DNA of 64,000 nt from Eublepharis macularius (taxonomy: Eukaryota; Chordata; Lepidosauria; Squamata; Eublepharidae): positions 13,598,001-13,662,000 of the forward strand of contig NC_072801.1 of NCBI RefSeq assembly GCF_028583425.1, written 5' to 3'. The notes beneath the pieces are model-generated. The model did not search any database and was not told where the DNA came from. It was given only the letters and a program-made list of their open reading frames with translations. How positions within the stretch are numbered: the stretch's first letter is position 1; each line of letters opens with the position of its first letter. Both the position numbers and the translations under genes were made by a program. Positions 10,550-22,600 of this stretch are shown here, piece after piece.

Positions 10550-10858
10550 CAGGGCTTTTTTTCAGCTGGAACGGAGTTCCGGAACCTCTTGAAAATGGTC
10601 ACATGGCTGGTGGCCCCACCCCCTGATCTCCAGGCAGAGGGGAGTTGAGATTGCCCTCTGTGCCGCTCCAGCACCACGGAGGGCAATCTAAACTCCCCTC
10701 TGTCTGGAGATCAGGGGGCGGGGCCACTGGCCATGTGACCATTTTTGCCAAGGGCGATTTAAACTTTAAAAAACTCCCCCCTTGTTCTAGCTGACCCAAA
10801 GTGATGTCATGGTGCGGTCCTGAGTTCCACCACCTCTTTTCCCAGAAAAAAAGCCCTG
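10550..10858 (+). mobile_element. hAT foldback MITE, long form
   Basis: Terminal inverted repeats CAGGGCTTTTTTT/AAAAAAAGCCCTG with a perfect 8-bp target-site duplication (gtcttgat, 10542-10549 and 10859-10866), diagnostic of the hAT superfamily. Inside, an arm containing GTCACATGGC and a GC-rich block is mirrored across a short spacer. This long form adds a 'ttaaactttaaaaaactcc' segment and a TGATGTCA before the right end. It has no ORF and depends on a transposase elsewhere. Confidence 0.88.
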
Positions 10859-10997
10859 GTCTTGATTATATTTCAGTTTTCATTGCAGGTGGAGCAGGAT
10901 ATCGGAAAGGAGGTGTCACGTTCCAACAAGTACGTGTCACAGTGTGGAAAAGATGTTGGCAGGTCATTTATATCTCTCAGTGTCCACACTGTGACAC

Positions 10998-11153
10998 TGA
11001 GAGATCTCTGTCTTTTGGTGCTACACCTCTGAAGATGCCAGCCACAGCTGTTGGCGAAACGTCAGGAACTACAATGCCAAGACCACGGCAATACAGCCCG
11101 GAAAACCCACAACAACCATCGTTCTCCGGCTGTGAAAGCCTTCGACAATACAT
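10998..11153 (+). mobile_element. Penelope-like hammerhead element, single arm
   Basis: One + strand arm matching the right arm at 8.7 kb, from 'gagatctctgtcttttggtg' through 'cccacaacaacc' to 'cttcgacaatac'. A short 'gtccacactgtgacactg' palindrome precedes it, in place of a left arm. Confidence 0.6.
11015..11080 (+). ncRNA. Hammerhead ribozyme motif, second copy
   Basis: Same layout as the 8.7 kb motif: CTGAAGA at 11029-11035, GAAAC at 11056-11060, GTC at 11061-11063, stem I from TTGGTG/TGCCAA and CCT/AGG. Stem II has one G-U wobble (GCCAGC with GTTGGC). All core positions are intact. Confidence 0.58.
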
Positions 11154-11232
11154 ATTCACAGTGAATTTATAAATATTTAAAAAGGCTCACAGCCTATATA
11201 AATCCAGAGGAGTTAGCTGTGTTAGACTGTTG

Positions 11233-11409
11233 TAGCAAAATAGTAAAGAGTCCAGTAGCACCTTTAAGACTAACCAACTTTATTGTAGCACAAGCTTTTG
11301 AGAACTACAGCTTTCTTCATCAGACAAAGAGAGCTGTGGCTCTCCAAAGCTTATGCTACAATAAAGTTGGTTAGTCTTAATGGTGCTACTGGACTCTACT
11401 ATTTTGCTA
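11233..11409. repeat. Foldback copy of the second hammerhead-bearing repeat
   Basis: Arms 'tagcaaaatagtaaagagtc' and its inverse enclose the sequence pair 'aactttattgtagcacaagc' and 'gcttatgctacaataaagtt'. The hammerhead-like cores are present on both strands but altered (AAAA for GAAA on the -, CAGACAA for CTGACGA on the +). Confidence 0.6.
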
Positions 11410-11869
11410 GCCTATATAAAGTGACATGTGCATATGAAGTAAACAATACAGTGATAATATTTCCTGTGTTGCATCAATCTAATATCATTCCAAGAACATA
11501 TATAAGTTACTCGATAAATATCATAAACACAATAAATACTATTACAAAAGCTGGTTGGTAATATACAGAAGTCCTTTGAAGCCCAGAAGGTCAATTTCCT
11601 TTCCTCCTTAACTGGTAAGTCCTTTAAAGTGCGTCATGAATTATCCTAATGCTGAGGGCTCAGAAACAAAGGTAAGTTACAGGTAAACGTCCACATGAGG
11701 TGTGTTCTCTGTATAATCACGTTTCTCTCTCTCTCGTATTTCAGATGGACAAGAAATTCAAGGACACGGGAACAAATCCACCCGTCCTGTGCCTGACCAG
11801 GGGCCAGCTATTAAAACCTGTGTTTATCCACTTCCTCAGAGGCTTATATCATGATCTAATGGCAATAAG

Positions 11870-12124
11870 CAGGGCTTTTTTCCAGCTGGAACGCAGTGGA
11901 ATGGAGTTCCGGCACCTCTTGAAAATGGTCACATGGCCGGTGGCCCCGCCCCCTGATCTCCAGACAGGGGGGAGTTTAGATTGCCCTCCACGCTGCCACA
12001 CAGAGGGCAATCTAAACTCCCCTCTGTCTGGAGATCAGGGGGCGGGGCCACCAGCCATGTGACCATTTTCTCCGAGGGCAACCCACTGAGTTCCACCACC
12101 TCTTTTCCCAGAAAAAAAGCCCTG
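11870..12124 (+). mobile_element. hAT foldback MITE, short form
   Basis: CAGGGC...GCCCTG ends with a perfect 8-bp duplication (gcaataag, 11862-11869 and 12125-12132). It lacks the 'ttaaactttaaaaaactcc' insert of the long form. The internal GC-rich arms are nearly perfect complements. Confidence 0.88.
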
Positions 12125-13235
12125 GCAATAAGTACTCACTCTAACAAACAAACTTTACACACTCAAATGGCAATATATAATGAAAGGCGATCAGTCTACC
12201 TGCATTGAGTTTGTGTGGGGAAAGATATTATTCCCTAGTACTTCGATCGTGATTTCTCCACCTATTGTTTTTGCTATACATAGGAATAGTCTCTCCCTGA
12301 TCATGCCAAACTTTTAACTATTGGCAAATGTGTTTCCTGTCCAGGGGGATTAATGGGTCCCTTCCCAGGACTTCACTTTGATGTTTTGTTTTCATTCTCC
12401 CCACCCCTCCAACAGAGAGGCCACTGTTTTGAACTGTCACGCAAAGGAACCAAAATGAAACCCCAACACTCTGACACATGAGCAATGATGTGTTTTCTGT
12501 TCTGTGCTCCTTTTTATAGCGAGTGATGTACAAAGAATGCTAACCATGCTCCTCTCTTCAGCATGTGGTTTTTGGCATCCTGTCTGCAGGTTAGTTTGAT
12601 GAAAAGTTTGCTCAGGCCGCAGCAGAGCTGCTGAACCCTGGAGGAATGACCCAGAATTCTCTTTCCAGATAAAGTACTAAAGAGGACCGTACACGTTCCA
12701 TCATTTCATTTCTGTTCGCTACGGAGTGGCATGCAGTGTGTGGAATTTAGATTGCTTTACAGAAACTCAGCCAGATTTGGGGGCAGCTGAGCAAAGTGAG
12801 GCCTTCAGTTAATTGACTGTTTGGCATTTCGAGTGTGGTATAGCGGTTAGAGTGTCAGATTAAGATCTGGGAGGCCCAAGTTCAAGCCCTCACTCTGCTG
12901 TGAAGTTCTCTAGGTAACTTGGGGCCAGACCCTATTCCTCAATATGAACTTCCTCATGTCAGGATCAGAATGCTCTTTTGTATACTTATGCTTAACCGAC
13001 TCCATATTTAATCCTTTCAGTGTTCAGTGCTTTCTTCCCCAGGTGCAGAGGTTCCCAGGCAGCTATCTCTCAGACCAGCATTGTTTTGGCTACCGACGTT
13101 CCACCAAGAACCGGCCTTGGGGAAGCTTTCGCTTTGGCAGCTTCAAAGGGAATATTTTGAGAACTGTGGGGGGAGGATGGGTCAGCTATGATATTTAATA
13201 TGTATCTCTTGCTTTGCCTGGCATTGGTAACAATG

Positions 13236-13370
13236 CATCTGATGAAGAGAGCTGTGGTTCTTGAAAGCTGATGATGTATCTGATGAAGAGAGCCGTGGTT
13301 CTCGAAAGCTGATGCTACAATAAAGTTGGCTAGTCTTAAAGGTGCTACTGGACTCTTTACTATTTTATGA
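13236..13370 (+). repeat. Repeat with tandem hammerhead cores
   Basis: Two consecutive 41-bp units 'ctgatgaagagag ...' followed by the family tail 'acaataaagttggctagtc' and 'ggtgctactggactc'. Relatives, all single and more worn, lie at 8.1, 11.3, 21.7, 28.2 and 46.7 kb. I know the family as very common in reptile genomes; its autonomous parent is not evident here. Confidence 0.65.
13280..13318 (+). ncRNA. Hammerhead core motif, canonical
   Basis: CTGATGA (13280-13286), a 6-bp stem II (GAGAGC with GTTCTC, one G-U), GAAA (13304-13307), stem III GC-TGAT-GC, then the cleavage dinucleotide TA at 13316-13317. All invariant bases are present. I find no convincing stem I, so self-cleavage is doubtful. 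A second core (CTGATGA 13239-13245, GAAA 13263-13266) precedes it. Confidence 0.5.
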
Positions 13371-13554
13371 TTGAAATGTGGCATACTCTTGGGCCAGTCG
13401 TATTGAGCAAGATTTGCCTGGGAGCTGGTTTTCTTAGTCTCTGGGTAACACAGAAACGGAGACTCCTCCTAATGCTAGTTCCTGGCAAGTGTGGGCTTCA
13501 GGGGTTTTTTTTTTTCTCGGTGGTCACCGCACACTGCACATGGCTGTCTTGCAG

Positions 13555-13607
13555 CTTTTGAAATGAACAGGAAGGAAGATCAAGTTAGACCCACAGCACA
13601 GGAAGAG
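13555..13607 (+). CDS. NLRC3: NLRC3 first coding exon
   Basis: Acceptor 'gctgtcttgcag' before 13555 and a strong donor gtgagt at 13608. Translation starts at 13563 and gives MNRKEDQVRPTAQEE, resembling the human start (a basic, polar peptide of the same character). Ends in phase 0. The acceptor implies at least one upstream untranslated exon that I cannot place. Confidence 0.6.
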
Positions 13608-16600
13608 GTGAGTAGCAAATTTTTACCAAAAAAAAAAAAAGACAGCGAGAAAGCAGCTCAGCTGGAACGGCTTCGGTAGCAAGGCAAAGAGAAGGAAATC
13701 TGTAAGTGTCTGATCAGCCCTTTTGCTTTCCACTTCTCTTCTGGATTTGAGGACATCCCACCAGCGCAGGGAATTTCTCCTTTCCTTAGCAAAGTTGACT
13801 GAGCTTTCTGAACGATCAGCTTGTGGAGTAGGTATTGCTGGCTGCTGCCTCTTTCAAACCAGACCATCTTCAGTTCATCCAAGTTATTCAGAGGACGTAC
13901 TCTCAAAATACGCAGGCGTGGCTGAAAGACCTCCTTGTTCTGAAGAGAAGACTCCCATAGGGGAAAGTGGCATTCACTGGCGTGGCAGGCCCAGCTTGCT
14001 ATACAAGGGGAGAGAAGTTGATTGGAGAGTCCTGCAAGAAAGCAAGGTGTCTGGAGAAGGTAGGGAAACTGATTAATTTGCTTGGGGTTTCTTCTCCCTG
14101 GAATATCTTTATGGCACCAAAGCAGGAATGTCTTTAAAGAGCCCCTGCCGGATAGGCTGTTAAGGGGATGTTGGAAGGTGTGGTTTATCACCCAAGGGGT
14201 ACAGGAGCTGCCGTGCCTAGGCCTGGTTCTACAAAAGGCCTTCACACTTCACAGTGCCCTCTTTTGCCTCTGGCTTCCCCACTTTACAAGGTGAGTGATT
14301 GATCGAATATTTGATGGAGATTTCCTGATGAACAGAGTAAGTGCTTAAGATCCTGAACCAGAACTGGGTAGATCCAGGTTCAATTCCCTACACAACTTTC
14401 TGGGTGACGTTGGGGAAGCAGTCCCAGTGCCGTTTCAGTTATTGCATGCAAGCTATAAAAAAAATTTTTTTTTAAAAAAAGAAGGCATGGTAGAAGTTTC
14501 CAGGGGAAGCGTTTCACACAAACATGGTTTGCTATGGTTGAGCTGCCTTTGTCTGGCTGTGTTTTCGCTTGCAGTTCTGAACTGTCTCTCTTACTTTGTA
14601 TAAAGGCCTCAAGTATGTTTCCTTGCATTTCCATGCATATCTTTGTTACATCAAATGTCAGTTTTCACCCTTTGCTTCTGGACAAAGGTGGACGTGGCCT
14701 CTGTCATGTCATCCACACCTAGGAAAGACCGTGTTGGTCTACTATAATGTGCGCCACTTGGGGCTACCCTTGAAAACAAGTTGGAATTTACATCTGAGTT
14801 AGAATGCAGCAGCCAAACTTTTGGCTGTGCTTCAGCAGAGAATGTCCTCTTCTAATTTTAAAGATCTGCATTGACACAGAACCAAGCTAGAAGTGACAAA
14901 TTACACTTGAGTGACAAGTGACCAGACTCACGTGTATTCCTCTCTGTTCACTTGCCCTCCACTTGAGCTACATGATCGAGTGGAGTGCAAGTGGAGTGCA
15001 AGTGAACAGGGAGGAATACACGTGAGTCTGTTCACTTGCCATTCAAGTGTAATTCGTCACTTCTAGCTTGGTATTCCTCCTTGTTCACTTGCACTCCTCT
15101 TGCACTCCACTCAATGTGATCGAGTGGAGTGCAAGTGAACAGGGAGGAATACACGTGAGTCTGTTCACTTGCCATTCAAGTGTAATTCGTCACTTCTAGC
15201 TTGGTATTCCTCCTTGTTCACTTGCACTCCACTTGCACTCCACTCAATGTGATTGAGTGGAGTGCAAGTGAACAGGGAGGAATACACGTGAGTCTGTTCA
15301 CTTGCCATTCAAGTGTAATTCGTCACTTCTAGCTTGGTATTCCTCCTTGTTCACTTGCACTCCACTTGCACTCCACTCAATGTGATTGAGTGGAGTGCAA
15401 GTGAACAGGGAGGAATACATGTGAGTCTGTTCACTTGCCATTCAAGTGTAATTTGTCACTTCTGGGTTGGCCCCAGTTTGTATTGGGGCACAAACAACGT
15501 ATGTAGAACCCAGAATAGTTGAAGGACCACCATCTCCTGTAACAACTTGCCTGTGTGTTCATAGGGTGTAGCATACGACCTGGGATACCCACATTCATTT
15601 CCTCATTCTGACATGAAGCTCACCTGGCAAACTTGGGCCAGTCACTGTCTCTAAATCTGATAACAGTGAGGATAAAATGAGGAAGGGGAAAGCATATACA
15701 CCATTTGGAGCTGGGTGGGAAGAACGGTGGGACTGAAAAAGTATTAGATATGGACACAGTTTCGAATCCCAATCATCTCTCAGCTTAACCGACTTCATAG
15801 GGTTCTTATAGAAAAATGGACTGACCAGAGAGTTGTGTATGTTCCCTTCAGCTACATGCAGGAAGAGTGTGTGTGTTATGTGCCATCAAGTCGCCTCCGA
15901 CCCATGGCAACTCTATGAATGAACAACCTCCAAAACATCCTATCATTAAGAGACTTGCTCAGATCTTGCAAACTAGATGATGTGACTTCTTTTATTGAGT
16001 CAAGCCATCTCATTTTACGTCTTCCTCTTTTTCCTTCTGCTTTTCACTTCTCCAAGCATTATTGACTTTTCCAGAGAATCTTGTCTTCTCATGATGTGAC
16101 CAAAGTACGATAGCTTTAGTCTTGTCATTTTAGCTTCTAAGGAGAATTCCGGCTTGATTTGATCTAGTACCCAATTATTTGTCTTGTTGGCTGTCCATGG
16201 TATCTGCAAAACTCTCCTCCAGCACCACATTTCAAATGAATACAGGAAGAGAAGGGATGAAAAATAGGATAGCATGTATTCATCTTCAAGAGTGATGAGT
16301 AGACATGGGCACGAACAGCATTAGGTGGGTCGGCGCAAGCCTTGTTCGTTGTGCTTGGCTGCTGTTCGGGAAGCCAGACACTCAGGCGCCTTCAATCAAT
16401 TGCCTCGGCAACGGAGGGGGGGGAGTGCCTGAACTCTGTCTGCACTCCCTCTATCGCCCCGGACACCCCAACTAAAGCCCAACTTAGCTTGATGGGCAGG
16501 TCTTCCTTCCAAGCGTGGAGCTGAAAATTGGTTACAGTCGGTAATGTGGGAGCAGACACCAGAGGGGGAGAGAGGGAAGAGGGGGGTGTTCTGTGGCCAT

Positions 16601-19600
16601 GGGAACTCCAATCTCATCCCTGCAAACCCTGTTAGGCAGTTCTGACTGCCAACCACAGACCTCCTGCGTTTCTCAATCAGACCCCTGCTTATAAAAGGGC
16701 ACTGCGCTCCCAGTTCTGGCTTTCACTTTCAGCAAGCACTGGAGTGGGAGAGAGCTGTTAATAGCGTTTGGGGAGAGAGACAGGGAGAGTGCATTGGAGC
16801 TGGGCTTTTTTCTGTGTGTGGTGGGTGGGACAGGGAGCTATCCCCTCTGGTTCCAGGGCTGCTGACAGGCTCTGGGGCCAAGCTCTGTGGGCACCTCGGC
16901 TGAGGGTTCACACTGATTATTACTAGTATCAATATCAGTGCCTGATCTGGTGGTCAGGCTTGTGGGTGTGCTGGGCTAAGGCTCTAGTCCCAGCCTCTGG
17001 TTCCAGGGCTGCTGCCAGGCTCTGAGGCTAGGCTCAGTGGGCTCACATTATTATTAGTTCCTGATCTTGTCAGGTATTTTGGAGTGCTGGGCTAGGGCTC
17101 TAGTCCCTCCCTCTGGTTCCAGGGCTGCTGCCAGGCCCGGGGGCCAAGCTCTGTGGTGGGCATCTCTGCTGAGGGCTCACAGTGTTCTCTCCTTTTCTGT
17201 CCTCCTTAATTCTAGTTTGGTGGCACAATGAGTCTTCCTGTTGTGGTGGCCGCCACGGGTGGTCGTGGGGTGAAGTGCAAAGGCAGTCCTCCTGGTTTAC
17301 TTGTGGAAAGCAGTAGTGGGTGTGGCTCGGGGGCAGCAGAGAGTCCTCCCGCTCCCCCAAATTCACCTGTGTGGGCTGTGGAGGAGGCCAAAGAGGTCTT
17401 TCTGCTGGGTGGAGAGGATCTCTCTCAACATTTTGAGGAGGGGGTGGGTGACAGATCCCTGGAGGAATGGTTTGTGTTTTATGAAACATCCCTCCCGTCC
17501 CCATCCCAAACTCTTGGTGGTGTCCCTAACTGCAGTCCACCCCTCACTCCATCATCCGTGGCCAGCTCTGCAGCGCAGCCTGTAACCGTTCATCCTGCTT
17601 CCCCTGGGACAGTTAGTGGTCCATGTTCCAACACCTCTGTATGGAGGCACTTTTGGGCCCTTCCTAATGACCCCTGTGTGGTGCAGTGCCGTGCCTGTGA
17701 TGTCCTGGTGCGCAGGGGCAAAAACCTGAAGCACCTGTGGTCGACGGCTCTGACTTTCCCCCTGAAGACACGCCACCTGAGCCTGTGGTCTCTGTCCTCG
17801 CCCAGTGAAACATCCGTTGGGGGGAGAAAGGGGGCAACCAGCTCTTCTGAGCGGGGATCAGTGGGAGGGTCACCGGAATCCACCCCAAGCAAGAATCCTT
17901 GCCCTGAGGGTGACGTTGGTGGGAGTGGAGCAATCAGGCAGCTCATGGAGGTTGTCCCCTTGGGGTCTGGGACAGGGCCGCTTAGAATGTCAAGGTTGAC
18001 ATTGGCAGAGACGATTGCCCTATATGGCTTTGCCATATCCATCGTGGAGTGCGTGGGCTTCTGCAGGCTACTAAAACATTTTGCCCCTTGGTTCTCCATG
18101 CCATCACCGCGCACCCTTGCCCATCAAGTCTTGCAGGTATCTCGAATGAGGCCCACTCCCACTGCTAACAGGCTTCTGAGGCCTTGCTAGGCCTTCCTGG
18201 CACAGCCAGATCATCATGACACCTCATTTCTGCGAAGGCAGGAAAGTGGGTGATGTTGGTGGCAGCCTCCTTTGTGCGCTTGTGCAATAGCTGAGGAGCT
18301 GTTGCACATGTAGTTGAGCCGCACGGTGGCCCTATCCATTGTAAACGTTGTGCCCTCTGAGCAGGGGGAAATGGGTCCCTCGACTCATGTCCTTTCCGCA
18401 AAGGCAGGAAGGTGGCCGATGGCAGCTGCTGCTGCTGCCCCATTTCTTTCTCTCCCTCTCTGGAACCACTCTGACCCGTCCAAGCAACATCTTCTGTCCC
18501 GTCCATCCCCTCCTTTCCGCGAAGGCAGGAAGGCGGTTGGTATCTGGCGGTGCCGCCCAAACTGTTATGAGTAGTACTTGTACTGCCTGCACAGGTGAGG
18601 TGTATCGGAGCGGTGTGGAACTGCTCTGGCCCTCCTCATTTCTCAGGGCTGATGGTCCCTCTTTCTACCTCTCCCTCTGTGGAACCACTCTGACCCTTAC
18701 GAATGACCTCTCCTGTCCTGCCCATCCCCTTCTTTCCGTGAAGGCAGGATGGCGAGCCATGTCAGCCGCCGCTTCACGAGGGACTATCCTGTTACTGCTG
18801 CCTCCTTGGTCACGAGGGACAGCTCAGCTGCAATCGCGCAGCTGATTGTATCGTATAGGGATGCGGCACAGTTGCACAACTTGGGGGCTCCCCTGTCAAC
18901 GGGACTGACTGGACCCCTTTGAGCCGGGTGGGAATGTGTCCCGTGACTCCCGTCCTTTCTGCAAAGGCAGGAAGGTGGGCGATGGCAGCTGCTGCCGCTG
19001 CCCTATCTCTTCCTCTCCCTCTCTGGGACCACTCTGACCCCTCCCAACTACCTCTTGCTTGGGAACTTTCCAGTTCACAGTCCATACCTCTCCCTCTCAG
19101 GTACTGCCACGCGTCCCTTCCCCACCACTTGCATCACCCCGTCCCCTCCTTTCCGTGACGGCAGGGAGGTGGGTGATGCCTGCAGCCGCTGATTCAGGGT
19201 CTTCCCATCCCCCTTGCAGGATCTTCCAGGTGCAGCTCGTCACTGCACCCGGAACACCTTGGTCCCCCTCTCCCACCCTGACCACTTCGTGTTCCCTCTT
19301 TCCTCCTCTCCCTCTCAGGTACTGCCATGACCCTTCCCCACCACTTGCACTGCCCCATTCCCTCCTTTCCATGACAGCAGGGAGGTGGTTGAAGCCAGCA
19401 GCCGCTGAACTTCCCGTTCCTTCATGCAGGATCTTCCAGGTACGGCTTGTTGCCGTGGCCGGAACCCCTTGGTCTCCCTCTGCCTAACCACCCAGCAGCC
19501 GCAATCCTCACTCACCTTGCTGCGTAAGCAGATAATCTGTCCGCCTCCGGCCTGGAGTCCTGGCGGGTGGGCACATGGGGGGTGCCATCGGCGAGTGGCC

Positions 19601-22600
19601 AGACCCCTAGCCCCCTGAGGGGAGGCAGCGTGCCACCGTCTCCCCACACCCACCAGGCCCGGCGGCCGCAGTTCTCACCCACCTTGCTGCATAAGCGGAC
19701 AATCTGTCCGTCTCCGACCTGGAGGCTTGGCGGGCAGGCACCTGGGAGGTGCCGGCAGTGAGCGGCCAGATCCCCCTGCCCCCTGAGGGGAGGTGGCATG
19801 CCACCACCTCCCCGCGCCGAGCAGGCCTGGCGGTCACAGTCACCTTACTTCATGAGCGGATAAGTGTCCGCCCACCCATAGGCCTGGTGGGCAGGCACAT
19901 GGGGGGGGGGTGCTTCCAGCCAGTGGCCAGACCCCCTGCCCCCGAAAGGGGAGGCGGCCCACATTCAGGTGGGGCCAAAATGAACTGGACTGGAGAGGGT
20001 GGCTCCGTTTGTATTGAATGGGAGTTTCCTGGGAGCGTCGAATTTGGGAATGGATAACTCTGAGATCCATACTGCAATCTTGACCAAACTTTGGTGATGG
20101 CTGGAGAAGAGCCTGCTGCACATTCCCTGTGAATAGGAGCTCTCTAAATGCTAAGGGGGCTGCTCTGGCGCCGACGAACAACAAACACCGAACATGTTAG
20201 TTAACGGGACATGTTCGGTTCCGGTCAGCTGTTCGTGTTCGTCATCAGGAACGAACACCAAACAGCCTGTTTGGGTTTTTCCCCCCGTTCGTGCCCTTTA
20301 AGAAAGGGAAGAAGGATGACCCGGGAAACTACAGGCCGGTCAGTCTGACTTCTGTTGCTGGGAAGATATTAGAACAGATTTTAAAGGGATCAATCTGTAA
20401 GTATCTGAAGGAATGCTAAGTGATCCGGGGAAGTCAGCAAGGTTTTGTCCCTAACAGATCTTGCCAGACCAACCTGGTTTCCTTCTTTGATCGAGTGACC
20501 AGCTTACTGGATCGGGGGAACTCTGTTGATGTGATTTATCTGGATTTCAGTAAAGATGAATGGGCAAACTGGAAAATTGTGGACTGGACTATAGGACAGT
20601 TCGGTGGATAGGGAACTGGTTAGAGAACCGCACCCAAAGAGTGGTGGTCAATGGCGTTTCATCAGATTGGAGGGAGGTGTCCAGTGGGGTGCCGCAGGGC
20701 TCAGTTTTGGGCCCGGTACTTTTCAATATTTTTATCAATGATCTGGATGTAGGAGTGGAAGGGCTGCTCATTAAATTTGCTGATGATACCAAATTGGGAG
20801 GAGTAGCAAACACCCGAGAAGAAAGAATTAGAATTCAACAAGACCTGAATAGTCTGGAGAAGTGGGCAGCTGTGAATAGGATGCAATTCAACAAAGACAA
20901 GTGCACAGTATTACATCTGGGCCACAAAAATGGGAAGCACAAATACTGGATGGGGGATACACTTCTGGGCAGTAGTATATGTGAAAGAGATCTTGGGTAA
21001 GAGTGGACTGTAAACTAAATATGAGCAGTCAGTGTGATGTGGTGGCAAAAAAGGCCAATTCAATCCTGGGTTGTATCAAAGGGGCCACAGGGTCGAAATT
21101 GCAGGAGGTCATAGCCCCTCTCTATACTGCCTTGGTCAGGCTGCACCTGGAGTACTGTGTGAAGTTCTGGAGGCCTCACTTCAAAAGGATGTGGACAAAA
21201 TGGAGAGGGTGCAGAGGAGAGAGACGAGGATGATCAGGGGTCTGGAGACTGAGCCCTACGAGGAAAGGCTGAGGGCCTTGGGAATGTTTAGTTTGGAGAA
21301 GAGGAGATTGAGGGGATACATGATTGCTCTCTTTAAATATTTGCAAGGCTGTCATTTGGAGGAGGGCAAGGAGCTGTTCCAGTTGGCAGCAGAGGGTAGG
21401 ACCCGAAGCAATGGGCTTAAGTTACACGCAGAAAGGTACCGGCTCGATATTAGGAAGAACTTTTTCAAGGTCAGAGTAGTTCAAAAGTGGAATCAGCTGC
21501 CTAGGGAGGGGGTGAGCTCCCCTTCACTGGCAGTTTTCAAGAAGAGGCTGGATGAATATTTGGCAGGGATGCTTTAGGCTGATCCTGCACTGGGCAGGGG
21601 GTTGGACTAGATGGTCTGTATGGCCCCTTCCAACTCTATGATTCTATATCTAGTGACGAGTAGAAAAGAGCAAGACTTAACAAAGACTTCACAAAATTTG
21701 AGGTAGAGTATGCATTCATGAACCATGGCTCACTTCTTCAGATACAACTAGAACATGAGTCCATCTGTCCTTATATCTTGGAGAGTAGAGTGATTACAGA
21801 AGCTGAAAGACAATAGCCGGTGAATGACAAAGGCAGGCATGATTGCATAGGGTGAGGTATGCTTGTAATGAGCTTTTGCCCGTGTCTAAAACTAAGCTTC
21901 AACTAGCCAAGAGAAAAATGTATCTCTCTCCGTGTGAGTTTACAGCAATTAGTCTTCAGACCTGTCAAACAGATAAGTTCTTTGAACCAGCTGTTTATCA
22001 GTACATGTATTTATATATGGTTCAATATTGCTTTGCAACTCTTCATCAAACACACAGACACCTGTCTAGAGTTTATTTCACTTTATTGAAAATACACCCT
22101 AGTTTTTTAATGAAGCAAGTAATCAAAATATAAATGGCTATTAATATAAATCCTATAAAAACAGAACACAGAAAGGCAATAAGAAATAAGTTCACTAACA
22201 TTTCTTAATAAATCTTAAGTTTAACATGCTCAAAGTTTCTATGAAATACATAGGTAGAATAAGTTCTCACCTAGATTCTCCCAAGAGATCTCTTCCATCA
22301 GTACCCTGCTTATTCTATCTGTGTTTGCAATTATATACCTCATCATATGCAAACATTTAGGGTCTATTCACATGATAGCACAAACAAATAATGATTGGTT
22401 TGACACTTCACTGAATATTCATAATCTCATAGTACAGCCTTCCAATTAGTTAAAAAATTATGTCATAGTCAAAACTGCAAAAGAAAACTATAAATCTCTG
22501 ACAAGTGTCAGGAAAAGTTAAGTTGGGCGATCACCATTGGTTGAATCTCTGATAGAGGAACATTAATCTCGATAGAGTCCACTATTTTAATTAGCTGACA

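Larger units (their letters stand above)
12133..13554. other. Region upstream of the first NLRC3 coding exon
   Basis: No coding exon seen. A tRNA-like SINE head lies at 12836-12945 (+ strand: 'gtggtatagcggttagagtg', then 'ggcccaagttcaagccc'), and a ribozyme-bearing repeat at 13236-13370. NLRC3 promoter and untranslated first exon, if here, are not recognisable by eye. Confidence 0.45.
16304..20298 (+). mobile_element. hAT DNA transposon, internally rearranged
   Basis: Bounded by GGGCACGAAC (16307-16316) and its complement GTTCGTGCCC (20287-20296), with further 'cgaacaccaaac'-type repeats near the right end. It holds one transposase N-terminal frame (17228-18190) and then GC-rich degenerate repeats in place of the catalytic half. 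A clear 8-bp duplication is not visible because the right end abuts a CR1. Confidence 0.65.

Noticed and set aside
15071..15470. Regular repeats resembling a CRISPR array
   Set aside because: Units are 133 bp, palindromic, contiguous without unique spacers, in vertebrate DNA; it is an expanded foldback.
17228..18190. Possible host ZBED-family gene
   Set aside because: BED finger plus the start of a hAT core, flanked by hAT-type terminal repeats and truncated; no introns or conserved C-terminus.
21843..22133. A 96-codon + strand frame
   Set aside because: No domain, no splice context in NLRC3 phase, AT-rich surroundings; likely chance.
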